DNA from: Deltaproteobacteria bacterium
GTDB lineage: Bacteria; Bdellovibrionota_B; Oligoflexia; Oligoflexales; Bog-1112
Reading direction: 5' to 3'
Length of the DNA stretch: 64,000 nucleotides
Assembly (NCBI GenBank): GCA_020635195.1
Contig: JACKAG010000004.1
Span: forward strand, 62,001 to 126,000
Each line of letters starts with the position of its first letter. Within the stretch, counting starts at the first letter, position 1. Of this stretch, positions 17,686 through 26,932 are shown piece after piece. The notes under the pieces were generated by a model that was given only the letters and a program-made list of their open reading frames with translations, was not told where the DNA came from and did not search any database. The position numbers and the translations under genes were made by a program.

Positions 17686-19929
17686 ATGCTCAATATAAGA
17701 CTCAGACATTCTGTCTCCCATAAGATACTGGCCGCAGTGGTTGGGATTAGTGCGTTCTTCACTTTGCTGACAACGATTGTGATCGCATACGCGGATTACA
17801 GAACAGAGCTGAATCAGCTTGATAAAAAATTTGTTCAGATTGAAACCAGCTTTTTAAGTGCTCTTGTCCGTAGTGTCTGGACGGTTGATGAGGTTCAGAT
17901 CGGGATTACCTTACAGAGTATCACTCATTTATCAGATATCGAGTATGTGGCGATTTTTGAAAATGATGGCTCACAAGCAAGTTATGCAAAGGGGCAAAAG
18001 CCGGATTCCGGATTTAAAATGATGTCTTTTCCGCTGAAGCAAACAGAAGACGGGGATGAACAGACAATTGGCAGGCTGGATGTTTATGCTTCCATGACAG
18101 AAATTAATAATCGTATTATTCAGAAGGCCGTTTTTCTGATTGTCAGCCAGTCAATGAAGACAATTCTGGCATCTGTTTTTATTATTATGATGATCAATTT
18201 GCTTGCAACCAACCATCTTAAAAAAATGACAACATTTTTCAACCGATTCAATCCAAAGGAAGAAAAGAACCAGAAGCTCACACTGACTCACCGAAGTAGC
18301 AGGTATGCAGATGAAATTGATTTTCTCAGTGATTCAATCAATAAGATGGCAGAAAATCTACAGGATCTTTACCGTAATATGGAGAATAAAATTCAGAAAC
18401 GTACCAGGCAGCTATCAGAAAAAACAAATGACATTAAAAGCATGTTGCAGAATATGCAGCTGGGAGTGTTTACTCTCATAGATGATAATAAAATTCATAA
18501 AGAATATTCACAATATCTAAAACTTATTTTTGAGCAGGATGATCTGGCAGGTAAAGATGGGATTGATCTGATTTGCCAGGGCTCTGATCTGTCGGGGGAC
18601 CAGATTGATCAGACCAGGGCTGCGGTCAGTAATATGATCGGTGAACATATTCTGTCTTTTGAAATTAATGAGCATCTGTTGCCAAGAGAGATTGTCAGGA
18701 AAGTGGCAGGTCATAAAAGGATTCTGGAGATTGACTGGCAGGCTATTGCCGATAATCAGGGTGATCATATCACTAAAATGATGGTGATTATCCGGGATGT
18801 CACAAAGCTAAGAGATCTTGAAATTGAAGCGCAAAAGCAGAGAGAAGAGTTGGTAATCATCGGTCATCTTCTGCAAAATAAGCCGCAACAGAATCATAAG
18901 TTTACAAATAATCTTATGACATTGAGTGCGGATGTCCGGAAAGAACTGCATAAAACAGACACTCAAATGGAAGCTCTGTATCGGTTGGTACATACCCTGA
19001 AGGGGAATGCCCGTGCTGCCGGATACCTCATGGTGTCGGCGGCCGCTCATGAGCTGGAGGATCATATCGATTTGATGACTAAGCAGCAAAAAATTAAAGG
19101 AGGTACTTCAGCACTTCAGAAGTCATATGAAGCAATGTCTGCTTGTATTGAGAAATATATGGAGATTTATCAGACTAAATTGAGCACTGTTGTGAGTGAG
19201 AAGAGAAGCGATGGGCATGTGATGGAAAATTCTCTCAAAAAATGTCTGAATATTGTTAAGAATGTGGATATACATTCTGACGCCAATGTGCGCCAGGCTC
19301 TTGCTGAAATTTCCATGACACTACAGCATACCGGTTATATTGACCTTCGCAATATAGTCTCAGACCTTCGTTCTGGCCTGAAGTCAGTTGCACAATCGTT
19401 AGGAAAGCCGACGCCCCAGATTCAGGTTATAGGTCAGGGCGTGCGGCTGAGTTCCGGTCAGGAAGCGACTCTGATGGCTGTTCTGAATCATTGCTTTCGG
19501 AATACGATTGATCATGGTATCGAAAGTCCTGAGGATCGCAGGAAAAAACATAAACCAGAACAAGGGCTGATTCAGATTAAAGTGATGGAAGACGCAGGAC
19601 GGATGCTGTTCATGATTTCTGATGATGGCCGAGGTCTGAATCTGAAGAAGATCAGAGAAAAGGCCCTTGAAAAAAATCTGATCTCTGATGGTGCTTCGAA
19701 TCTTGAGCTTGCTCAGACTATCTTCTCGGGAAAACTGACAACAGCTCAGAGTGTGACGGATGTTTCAGGAAGGGGGATTGGTATGAATGCAGTCAAAACC
19801 TTTCTGGAAGAAAAGGGAGGAGAAATCGCGGTTGGTTTTGATGGCCCCATGTCTTCGGAAGGGTTTCAGCCTTTTTTCTTTCGTATTGTTTTCCCCTGTC
19901 GTGATGAAGAAATCTTTCGTTGTGCCTGA
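17686..19929 (+). CDS. Membrane-bound CheA-like histidine kinase
   Basis: 747 residues. A membrane helix (about 14-36), a periplasmic sensor region (RSVWTVDEVQIGITLQ... type), a second membrane helix (about 150-172), a HAMP-like segment, a coiled coil, and a PAS-like region (about 255-370). An HPt domain follows with HTLKGNARAAG (His at residue 436), then a CheA-type ATPase with N box NTIDHGIESPEDRRKKH (about 606), G1 DDGRGLNLKKI (about 646) and G2 SGRGIGMNAV (about 695). It ends soon after, lacking the CheW-like domain of chemotaxis CheA, so it probably phosphorylates a response regulator outside a receptor array. ATG 17686 follows GGGGAA; the frame opens earlier at 17656. No regulator is adjacent. 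Confidence 0.8.
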   Translation: MLNIRLRHSVSHKILAAVVGISAFFTLLTTIVIAYADYRTELNQLDKKFVQIETSFLSALVRSVWTVDEVQIGITLQSITHLSDIEYVAIFENDGSQASYAKGQKPDSGFKMMSFPLKQTEDGDEQTIGRLDVYASMTEINNRIIQKAVFLIVSQSMKTILASVFIIMMINLLATNHLKKMTTFFNRFNPKEEKNQKLTLTHRSSRYADEIDFLSDSINKMAENLQDLYRNMENKIQKRTRQLSEKTNDIKSMLQNMQLGVFTLIDDNKIHKEYSQYLKLIFEQDDLAGKDGIDLICQGSDLSGDQIDQTRAAVSNMIGEHILSFEINEHLLPREIVRKVAGHKRILEIDWQAIADNQGDHITKMMVIIRDVTKLRDLEIEAQKQREELVIIGHLLQNKPQQNHKFTNNLMTLSADVRKELHKTDTQMEALYRLVHTLKGNARAAGYLMVSAAAHELEDHIDLMTKQQKIKGGTSALQKSYEAMSACIEKYMEIYQTKLSTVVSEKRSDGHVMENSLKKCLNIVKNVDIHSDANVRQALAEISMTLQHTGYIDLRNIVSDLRSGLKSVAQSLGKPTPQIQVIGQGVRLSSGQEATLMAVLNHCFRNTIDHGIESPEDRRKKHKPEQGLIQIKVMEDAGRMLFMISDDGRGLNLKKIREKALEKNLISDGASNLELAQTIFSGKLTTAQSVTDVSGRGIGMNAVKTFLEEKGGEIAVGFDGPMSSEGFQPFFFRIVFPCRDEEIFRCA

Positions 19930-20011
19930 TGACAGGCGACTGTATCCATGAAGTGAAATATGAGCAGACTAAAGAGCTGCTCCATTGTGACTCTGAAGAA
20001 AGCTTCCGGAC

Positions 20012-20830
20012 TCAGCTTTGTGTCGTCTGATAGCCCCAGCTGTTCCGGATGACCGGATTTCCATCAAGGCTTATGATCCGGAATGACGCTGCTGGGTTTA
20101 GCCTTTCGAGCATCAGTAAATCCCAGTCGACAGGAACTGCGACACTCTCTGGCCAGGTCTGAATTTTGTCGTTTTTCCGGGGAGTTGAGATCTTGATTGG
20201 ACTGCTGTCTGAGAGTTTATAACGGATGAGTCTGTCTGCTGATGTCAGATGATTATGATTCAGGAATACGTAGCGAAGTTTTTCCATGGTCATAATAAAA
20301 TCAGCAGATCTCAGATGGTTCCGGCTGAGATCTGCTGCGACAAGTTCGCGGCATTGCTTCAGTATGGATGCGTCATAAATCTGATTATCTTCCAGGACCA
20401 GTAATTTCAGGTGTTTCAGCTTGCCTATGGCTGTGATATCTGTGATCTGGTTTTCTCCCAGCCACAGGTGAGTCAGGTTCGGAAGGAGTTCAAGAGTTTC
20501 TGTCTTTTCCAGATGATTGTCACTCAGATCCAGCCTCTCAAGGTGAGGGAAGAAGCGAAGAAAGCGGATATCTGTCAGTTCAGCGCTGTTCAGCCAGAGT
20601 GCGTTGTGAGCCTGAATGTTGTGTTTCAGGGCAGTGCAGGAGTTTACCTGGAGTCTGCGCATGGCTCTTTTGAGGTTGTGAGCAATCTGACTCCCGGAAA
20701 GGACTTCCTGCTGACACCACGCTTCGAAAGCCTGCTTTTTTTCTGCCGGGCTCCGGGTGAACTCTTCAGCCAGCAGGGAAAAAGAAACAATTGATGACAT
20801 CATATAACTGATCAGAATTTTCCGGAACAT
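20012..20830 (-). CDS. Exported leucine-rich repeat protein (SDS22-like)
   Basis: 272 residues. A signal peptide (about 1-21) is followed by a helical part and then about five 22-residue leucine-rich repeats of the SDS22/internalin type, for example LERLDLSDNHLEKTETLELL and LTHLWLGENQITDITAIGKL. The C-terminal 70 residues are outside the repeats. Such proteins bind other proteins; the partner is unknown. Convergent with the CheA-like kinase gene upstream. A short GAGCAG/CTGCTC hairpin lies between them (19961-19981). Confidence 0.75.
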   Translation of the reverse strand: MFRKILISYMMSSIVSFSLLAEEFTRSPAEKKQAFEAWCQQEVLSGSQIAHNLKRAMRRLQVNSCTALKHNIQAHNALWLNSAELTDIRFLRFFPHLERLDLSDNHLEKTETLELLPNLTHLWLGENQITDITAIGKLKHLKLLVLEDNQIYDASILKQCRELVAADLSRNHLRSADFIMTMEKLRYVFLNHNHLTSADRLIRYKLSDSSPIKISTPRKNDKIQTWPESVAVPVDWDLLMLERLNPAASFRIISLDGNPVIRNSWGYQTTQS

Positions 20831-21174
20831 GCGACCTCCATCATTTTTCTGTCTTTTGGACTGTTCCTGCTCTGTGCGTGACCGAAGCCGGATATCTTTA
20901 TCCTGCAGGAGAGCGCGCCCGACAGGGCCTTCTGCTCCATCTCTTCTGTCTTCCGGGCTTTGATCAGAAAATATGTGGCCAGGGTCTGTTTATGATTTCA
21001 GATTCATTCGATGATTCTGTTGAGTTCAGCCCGCGAAGCCTTTTGCAGATCTGTCCCGGGAGTCTGAAAAAAGCTATTGAATCAGGAACTATGACATCTG
21101 TCTTCATGATTTTTTAAGATTGACCGATGATGGAAGGGTTAGCGGATCGATTTGACAGGCCGGAAGGAGTTTTT

Positions 21175-21567
21175 ATGGGTGCTGCGCCAAGCCTGAAAGA
21201 TCTGAGAAAACATATCAGATATAAACCTGAAGCAGGATCTTTACCGGATTTTATTGGTATTTTGCGCTCTGAGAGCAGAAACCATATTGATTTCAGGTTG
21301 GTTGATTATTCAGCCGGTGGCATAGGGATCAGGACATCCGAACCACTTCTGCCAGATTTTGACTATGTCCTCCTTCCTGGAGATGATATCGATCGCCAGA
21401 ATGCAGGGGAGGAGGCCGAGGATGTGGTTTATCTGACTCTGGTCTGGGGAATGAGCCTGAAGAAAACCAGGGAAAGTGATGATGGCTACAGGTATGGTCT
21501 GAAAGTGACGGGTGGTGCGGAAGTTCTGAAGCGGATTTTTAATCTTTCAGAGGCAGGTCCGTTCTGA
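21175..21567 (+). CDS. PilZ-domain protein
   Basis: 130 residues, single domain. Both c-di-GMP binding motifs are present: RxxxR as RKHIR near the N-terminus and D/NxSxxG as DYSAGG. YRYGLKVTG ends the barrel. AAGGAG five bases before ATG 21175 sets the start; the frame is open from 21127. Its 3' end overlaps the end of aroQ on the other strand by 21 bp. As a c-di-GMP receptor beside the pil operon it could act on pilus function, but that is only suggested by position. Confidence 0.78.
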   Translation: MGAAPSLKDLRKHIRYKPEAGSLPDFIGILRSESRNHIDFRLVDYSAGGIGIRTSEPLLPDFDYVLLPGDDIDRQNAGEEAEDVVYLTLVWGMSLKKTRESDDGYRYGLKVTGGAEVLKRIFNLSEAGPF

Positions 21568-22080
21568 GGCCTCTTGCTTTTTTTTGCCTTGATCAATGCC
21601 ATGTGCCTGCTCTCTGGAGAAGCGGCTCAGATAGCTCAGAAGGGCTGTCAGCCCTGCTGTATACGAGTCGGGGCCGAGCCCCTGGATGACTCCAAGAGCA
21701 GCTTCAGCTGTATAAGACCGTTGCCGGATGGCTTCTCTTCTGCAAAGTGCAGAGAGGTGTAGTTCTATGTAAGGGGTTCCCAGCGCTTTCATGCGGTCTC
21801 CCAGAGCCAGAGATGTGTGTGTCCATGCTCCGGGGTTAAGCAGAATGCCGTCCCATGGTTCTGAGAGCTTGAGCAGAAACTGTTCCTCAGAATTGCTCTG
21901 GTAGAAGCTCAGGCGGCAGCTTCGGAAACAGCCTGTCGCTTCCAGGCCGCGAGCCAGCTGAGTGAGTGCTGTTTCGATATCCCCGAGGGTTTGTTTCCCG
22001 TAAATGTCGGGCTCTCTTCTGCCGAGCAGATCGAGATTGACGCCATTGGCAACAAGGATTCTGGCATGATCCGGGCTCAT
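21547..22080 (-). CDS. aroQ: 3-Dehydroquinate dehydratase, type II
   Basis: Third step of the shikimate pathway. 177 residues. Seen: NGVNLDLLGRREPDIYG (with the catalytic Tyr), NPGAWTHTSLALGDRM (catalytic His) and PYIELHLSALCRREAIR, matching the type II family; the usual IELHLSN asparagine is Ala here. The C-terminal tail is longer than usual. It is last in the minus-strand pil cluster, 21 bp after the TPR gene. An aroQ gene near type IV pilus genes is also seen in other bacteria (aroB/aroK next to pilQ). Confidence 0.92.
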   Translation of the reverse strand: MSPDHARILVANGVNLDLLGRREPDIYGKQTLGDIETALTQLARGLEATGCFRSCRLSFYQSNSEEQFLLKLSEPWDGILLNPGAWTHTSLALGDRMKALGTPYIELHLSALCRREAIRQRSYTAEAALGVIQGLGPDSYTAGLTALLSYLSRFSREQAHGIDQGKKKQEASERTCL

Positions 22081-22101
22081 CCGGGGCTTCCTGTCTCTGA
22101 T

Positions 22102-23058
22102 TTATTGTAGTTTTTCCAGCATGTTCTGATAAAATCGGGCCTGCCTTTGTGCGTGGCCCAGCACCTCCTGTTTATGGATCAGGGCCGTATCCTCTGTCAA
22201 GGCAGCTTTATCATGGTAGAGCTGCTGGCGGATCTCCCTGAGGCGCAGCTTCCATGCCTCATTTCCGGGGGAGAGCCTGAGCAGATTCTGGTATACCTGC
22301 CCGGCTTTCTGGTAAAGTCCCTGGTTAAAATAGATTTCCGCAATGGTCGGGGAATCGAGGGGGGACTCTGATGTTGTCTGCTGCTCTGTCTGACTGCTGA
22401 CGGCAAACAGCTCTGCCAGTGGAACTACGTAAAAGCCTTTCAGGCCAGGGTCCTGGAGCAGGGCTTCCGGAACATCCGGAACAGAGGGAAAAGCCGGAGT
22501 CTTTCCGTGCAGAATTTTTTCCGGGAGGCCTCCGGCAGGTGATGTTCCTGACTCCGGCAGGAACAGTTCTTTCCCCTTTTTCTGAAACTCCCCTATGAGC
22601 AGCTGACAGGCAGAGCGGATTCCTCCGGAGCGTAAAACTTCCTTTAAACGGGTCGTCTCTGCATCTCTGAGACCCGAGTTTTCCATGCTGTTCAGGATCT
22701 GATTTACGAGACTTTCCATTCCCAGTAATACAGCAAGACGGAGCCTTAATTTTTGTCCCATATGATTTTCTGATAAAGTCTGAGAAGAGGCCATGCTGAG
22801 ACAGGTCCATGCATCCTGAATGAGACCTTTATCATACAACATATGCGCAAGCTGGATTCTGGCAGGCAGATAATCGGGGTATTTTTTCACTCCCCATGTC
22901 AGAAGGACAAAAGCTTCCTGTATGGAATCTTTTTGCTTCAGCATCCGGAAGACAGATAAAAGTCGGCTTACTTCAGGTTGCTTTGCAAAATCCTGGCAGA
23001 GTTGTTTTTCCTGTCTGCTCAGATGTGTGAGCGGAGAAAAAAATTTCTTCAGATCCAT
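22102..23058 (-). CDS. TPR-repeat protein of the pil cluster
   Basis: 318 residues, no signal peptide. TPR-like helix pairs at the start (VLLTWGVKKYPDYLPARIQLAHMLYDKGLIQDAW is one region) and near the end (IAEIYFNQGLYQKAGQVYQNLLRLSPGNE), joined by a less ordered middle. Probably a cytoplasmic adaptor; in other bacteria TPR proteins support secretin or pilus assembly, but those are lipoproteins (PilF/PilW), unlike this one. It sits 14 bp after the lipoprotein gene and before aroQ, so cotranscription with pilMNOPQ is likely. Exact role unknown. Confidence 0.72.
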   Translation of the reverse strand: MDLKKFFSPLTHLSRQEKQLCQDFAKQPEVSRLLSVFRMLKQKDSIQEAFVLLTWGVKKYPDYLPARIQLAHMLYDKGLIQDAWTCLSMASSQTLSENHMGQKLRLRLAVLLGMESLVNQILNSMENSGLRDAETTRLKEVLRSGGIRSACQLLIGEFQKKGKELFLPESGTSPAGGLPEKILHGKTPAFPSVPDVPEALLQDPGLKGFYVVPLAELFAVSSQTEQQTTSESPLDSPTIAEIYFNQGLYQKAGQVYQNLLRLSPGNEAWKLRLREIRQQLYHDKAALTEDTALIHKQEVLGHAQRQARFYQNMLEKLQ

Positions 23059-23072
23059 GTGGCTTCTCTTGC

Positions 23073-23708
23073 TCAGGGTTGGGTTACATTAAGCTGAATA
23101 CGCTGTGAAAGTGATCCTGAAACGACTTTATATATCATGCTGTTTGTTCCGCCTGTTCTGCAATAGGGAATAATTTCAAAACTGCCGACTCCACAGGTGT
23201 CTGTACACCATAAATCAGTTGTGGTTGCGATGCTGGCTCCATAAGGATCAGCCTCATTTCCTGCGGAGGCATTTTTTGACTCGCTGGTATAACCTGACTC
23301 AAGAAGAACCTGAAAAGGGATGTTTGAGACAGGAACCCATGAGGCTGCATCTGTGGCATCAGGCTTGCTTCCTCCGACAGGGCCGTTTTCACCTGTCGTA
23401 TTTTCTGCCGGTAAGAGGACTCTTGGTTTTTCGATGACAAACTTAACAGGAATTTTAGCCGGATAGTTACTATCTTCCTTATCAAAGCAGGAAAGTTCGA
23501 GGGCAGAGCTGCTCTCTGTGGAACTGTCCCCGGATAGCAGGCGAATCCGCATATCGTTTGACGGGATGGTTGTTCCCACGTCACACTGAAGCCGGCATTC
23601 GTTTTTTTCTTCCGGAGTCGCGCCACACCCACTATGCAGGAGGATGACTATAAAAAGAAGCAACGGACTGATCCGGCGGGATGGATGATCTGTTCTGACA
23701 TACCTCAT
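23073..23708 (-). CDS. Hypothetical lipoprotein of the pil cluster
   Basis: 211 residues with a basic start, a hydrophobic stretch and lipobox LHSGC. The mature part is Cys-containing (pairs in ECRLQC and CTDTCG) and looks like beta-rich, Ig-like extracellular sequence; no family recognised. It follows pilQ by 35 bp in the same direction, so it may be made with the pilus machine. Whether it is a pilus part or only a neighbour cannot be told. Confidence 0.65.
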   Translation of the reverse strand: MRYVRTDHPSRRISPLLLFIVILLHSGCGATPEEKNECRLQCDVGTTIPSNDMRIRLLSGDSSTESSSALELSCFDKEDSNYPAKIPVKFVIEKPRVLLPAENTTGENGPVGGSKPDATDAASWVPVSNIPFQVLLESGYTSESKNASAGNEADPYGASIATTTDLWCTDTCGVGSFEIIPYCRTGGTNSMIYKVVSGSLSQRIQLNVTQP

Positions 23709-23743
23709 AAAAAACCTCCCCCGATTCCACTATGGATCAGGTG

Positions 23744-26700
23744 TTATTCTTCCAGCTCAGGATCTTCCTGGGTGTTTATTTGTGTGTTTTCAGCGTTCGA
23801 CGGGGCGTTGTATTGACTTTGATTTCCCTCCGTCTCAGAGTCCGGAATGTTGTTTTCAGCAAATGTATCGATTGTGTCTGCCTCTCCATTTTCTGAGAGA
23901 AAATCATCCTCAGATAAGTTTAGCTCAGAGGAATTTTGTCCGGAATTTTGTGTCTGGGCGTTCTGATTGAGGATCTCTCCCTCTGTATTGTTGGAAACAT
24001 TATTTCCGGATTCATTTATATTTTTAGCAATAAAAGGATTCTGATTTGTTGTGTCTGCCTCATTCTGGAAATTTTCTCCTGTCATCGTCTGTAGTGTTGC
24101 TTCATTTGTCTGGGCTAATGACTTATCGCTATTGATAACGGTGGGTGTAACCAGAACAATCAGTTCTCGTCTGGATTCTGAATGTGTGGCAGAACGAAAC
24201 AAGACACCCAGAAGTGGGATGCTCGATAAAAAGGGCACTCCCAGGTAGCTTTCAGTGTATTCTGTCCGGTAAATGCCTCCGATAACAGCAGTTTCACCAT
24301 TTTCACGGAGCATTTTCGTTTCCAGTTTTCTCATGTTTTTATCCGGGACTTCTTTTGTCTGGTTTGGGACTGCGGAGGAGTGCTCGATACCAATCTCCAT
24401 CTGTATGGCACCATCTGCTGTAATATGTGGTGTTACATTCAGCATAAGTGCATATTCGACACTGCTAAGTCTGTTGTCTCCATTCCCTATTGGGATGGAG
24501 TTGTAGACAATCTCGCCAACTTTGGTTTCTGCCTTTTCATTGTCCAGGACAACGACGCTATTATTCTGAAGACTTTTAATTTTATTTTGCTGTTCAGCCA
24601 TACGCAATCTGATATCGAGTTCAAACAAGTTGTTAATACTGCCAAGATGGAGATCGGCAGAGGTCCGGTTAGCCAGAGAGTTCGGGTTGATTCCGGTGTC
24701 AATACTAAAGGCCGAATAAATCTGGTTGGGGAAAGCCAGATTTCCAAAGCCAAGACCTCTGCTCTGGTCGGACCGGAAAGGAGTAGCCCAGTTGATCCCA
24801 AGTGCAAGATTATCGTTACTGAGCACTTCTATTATTTTAGTATCGATTTTCACCTGAGGTGTCTGTAAATCGATGCGTGTTACAAGGGCTTTGATTTTGG
24901 AAAGGGCCGAAGGGATGGCTTCAACAATCACAGAATTCGTTCTCGGATCAGCCTCAACCTTGGTTCTCTTATCATGGGAATGGCTTTCCAGCATGGTTTT
25001 GATGACTTTTGCAACATCTTCGGATTTGGCGTAGGAAAGCCTGACGACCAGAACTTTTGTGGGAATAATGCGGGATGCGCTTTCTCTTACTTTTTCAAGA
25101 TCTTTTTTCTCCTGATCCAGTGTCTTGAGGCTGTCGATACGGATGACATTGCCATTGAGTTTGCTGATTCCAAGGGAGTGTGTTTCCAGGATGGCCTGGA
25201 GGGCCTGATCCCATGGAACATGATTGAAACTCAGATAGACTTTCTGGTTGCCGACATCTTCCGGAAAGATAAAATTAACATTATTTTCGATAGAAAAAGC
25301 TCTGATGACTTCTTTTAGTGTTGCCCCTTTAAATTCCATGGAGACGGGCTGCATTTGTGAGGATGTCTTTGCGCTTGCTTCATCAGAGCCTTCTATTTCA
25401 GTCCCTGATAAATCGATGTTCTTCGGCTCGGCTGAATCCATGGGCTCTGTTGGCTTATTGCTTGTTTTTGCTTCATTGAGATTGTTGTTGATTGCATTGT
25501 TTTGTTTGATTGCAGGATTTTCTTTAATGTTATTGGATGTTTCCTCTGGGGTCTTGATGTTTTGATTTGAAAACGTTTCATTATTCAGGAAGATGTCATC
25601 TGGAATGTCAAAATTGTTATCAGGTCCATCCTGTGCAACGTTGAAAAAGTGATATGTTTTTATGATGAATGCCTGGTCATTATCGAAGTTATCCCCGTTT
25701 GTATTCTCATTTTCGTCATTATCATAGTTGTTATTCTCGTCATTATCATAGTTGTTATTCTCGTCATTATCATAGTTGTTATTCTCGTCATTATCATGAT
25801 TGTTCTGATTATGTGTGAGAGGATTTTCATATGGATTCTCAATTGTATGATTATCTGATGATACCGGAATACGATTTTCCTGTGTTGTGTCTGGATCTGC
25901 TTGTAAATTTTCATTTTTTGATTCTGTATTATGCTGATTATGATCAGCATCTTTTAGATTCTGATGAGATATCTGAGAATTTTTTCTTTTAAAAGACCCT
26001 GGTCTGACAGAACCTTCAAGAATGACAGGCAGGATATCTGCATCGCTCAGGAGTGTGGCCTGGCCGACAGGTTCATCTGAAAGTGTGAAGTTTCCCTGAT
26101 ATTTTTCAGGGATATTAAAGATAAGCAGGATATTTCCGTCATCAGAGTAGAGTGAGGGTTGGACATTATCTCTGAGAGTCAGAATGACCTCAGTGTTATT
26201 TGATGGCTTCAGATATCTGCTTCGTATATAGGCGACAGGGCTCAGAAATTCACTGGAATTAATTGACTTTGTTAATTTTTTTCGAAGTGTTGTATTCTGA
26301 AACTGAACGATCAGTTCTGGCTGCCCTGCTTTGTTTGTTTCCTGTCGGATGTCAAAAAGAGGTGCTCCGATTGTGATCATTTCAATCCGGACCTGATTCT
26401 CCTTTTGTCGAAAATCATAGCCGATCCATGATAATGTTGAAGATGAAATAGGTTGTTCAGGATTAATCTCTTCATGATTTCCTGAAGATAATCCCATTTT
26501 GTTTTCATGCTGATTGTGGTCCATAGTTTCTTTATTTGTCTTATAATCACGAACTTGATCCGGATGATTCGTTTTATCTGGTGGAAGAGTTTGGTCGTTT
26601 TCACTATAAAAATTAGTATCTTCATTGAAGTTAATGTTTTCTTCTGAGAACGGATCATTTTGATAAACCTGATCTGATCCCTTATCTGTAGATTTTTCAC

Positions 26701-26893
26701 TATTTTCTGAAAGAAAAGAATCTTCATCAACATTGTAAGATTCATTGTTCTCAGATATTTCCTGTTGATTTGTAAGTTCCGGGTCAGAACTTTCCGTTTC
26801 GTTTTGTGATGAACCAGAACTAACACAGGAAATCATGACAGGAAAACAGAAGATGAAACCCCATGATAGCAGAGAGTATCGTGCATGGTTCAT
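23744..26893 (-). CDS. pilQ: Type IV pilus secretin PilQ with a large low-complexity insert
   Basis: Outer-membrane channel for the pilus. 1049 residues, about 300 longer than usual. N-terminal signal with possible lipobox MISC; an acidic Asn/Glu-rich spacer; an AMIN domain (about 150-262) for peptidoglycan binding; a long Asn/Asp/Glu-rich segment (about 290-510) containing tandem NNYDNDEN repeats; an STN/N0 domain (about 520-590); an N1 domain; the secretin core (about 680-915, ending LIVLVTPTVIN); and a final 135-residue Asn/Glu-rich tail. The core is standard; the spacers are not. Follows pilP by 39 bp. Confidence 0.92.
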   Translation of the reverse strand: MNHARYSLLSWGFIFCFPVMISCVSSGSSQNETESSDPELTNQQEISENNESYNVDEDSFLSENSEKSTDKGSDQVYQNDPFSEENINFNEDTNFYSENDQTLPPDKTNHPDQVRDYKTNKETMDHNQHENKMGLSSGNHEEINPEQPISSSTLSWIGYDFRQKENQVRIEMITIGAPLFDIRQETNKAGQPELIVQFQNTTLRKKLTKSINSSEFLSPVAYIRSRYLKPSNNTEVILTLRDNVQPSLYSDDGNILLIFNIPEKYQGNFTLSDEPVGQATLLSDADILPVILEGSVRPGSFKRKNSQISHQNLKDADHNQHNTESKNENLQADPDTTQENRIPVSSDNHTIENPYENPLTHNQNNHDNDENNNYDNDENNNYDNDENNNYDNDENENTNGDNFDNDQAFIIKTYHFFNVAQDGPDNNFDIPDDIFLNNETFSNQNIKTPEETSNNIKENPAIKQNNAINNNLNEAKTSNKPTEPMDSAEPKNIDLSGTEIEGSDEASAKTSSQMQPVSMEFKGATLKEVIRAFSIENNVNFIFPEDVGNQKVYLSFNHVPWDQALQAILETHSLGISKLNGNVIRIDSLKTLDQEKKDLEKVRESASRIIPTKVLVVRLSYAKSEDVAKVIKTMLESHSHDKRTKVEADPRTNSVIVEAIPSALSKIKALVTRIDLQTPQVKIDTKIIEVLSNDNLALGINWATPFRSDQSRGLGFGNLAFPNQIYSAFSIDTGINPNSLANRTSADLHLGSINNLFELDIRLRMAEQQNKIKSLQNNSVVVLDNEKAETKVGEIVYNSIPIGNGDNRLSSVEYALMLNVTPHITADGAIQMEIGIEHSSAVPNQTKEVPDKNMRKLETKMLRENGETAVIGGIYRTEYTESYLGVPFLSSIPLLGVLFRSATHSESRRELIVLVTPTVINSDKSLAQTNEATLQTMTGENFQNEADTTNQNPFIAKNINESGNNVSNNTEGEILNQNAQTQNSGQNSSELNLSEDDFLSENGEADTIDTFAENNIPDSETEGNQSQYNAPSNAENTQINTQEDPELEE
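25714..25809 (-). repeat. 24-bp tandem repeat inside pilQ
   Basis: Three near-identical 24-bp units starting at 25714, 25738 and 25762 and a fourth diverged unit from 25786. Each codes eight residues (NNYDNDEN), so gain or loss of units keeps the frame. Likely length-variable in the population. Confidence 0.9.
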
Positions 26894-26932
26894 AAATATT
26901 CCTGCATCACAATCAGATTAAGGTGTTTTCTT

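Noticed and set aside
23135..23632. 165-codon alternative minus frame inside the pil-cluster lipoprotein
   Set aside because: Other frame of a gene with a clear lipobox; no signal or domain of its own.
25714..25809. pilQ tandem repeat as CRISPR or mobile element
   Set aside because: Contiguous 24-bp in-frame coding repeat without spacers.
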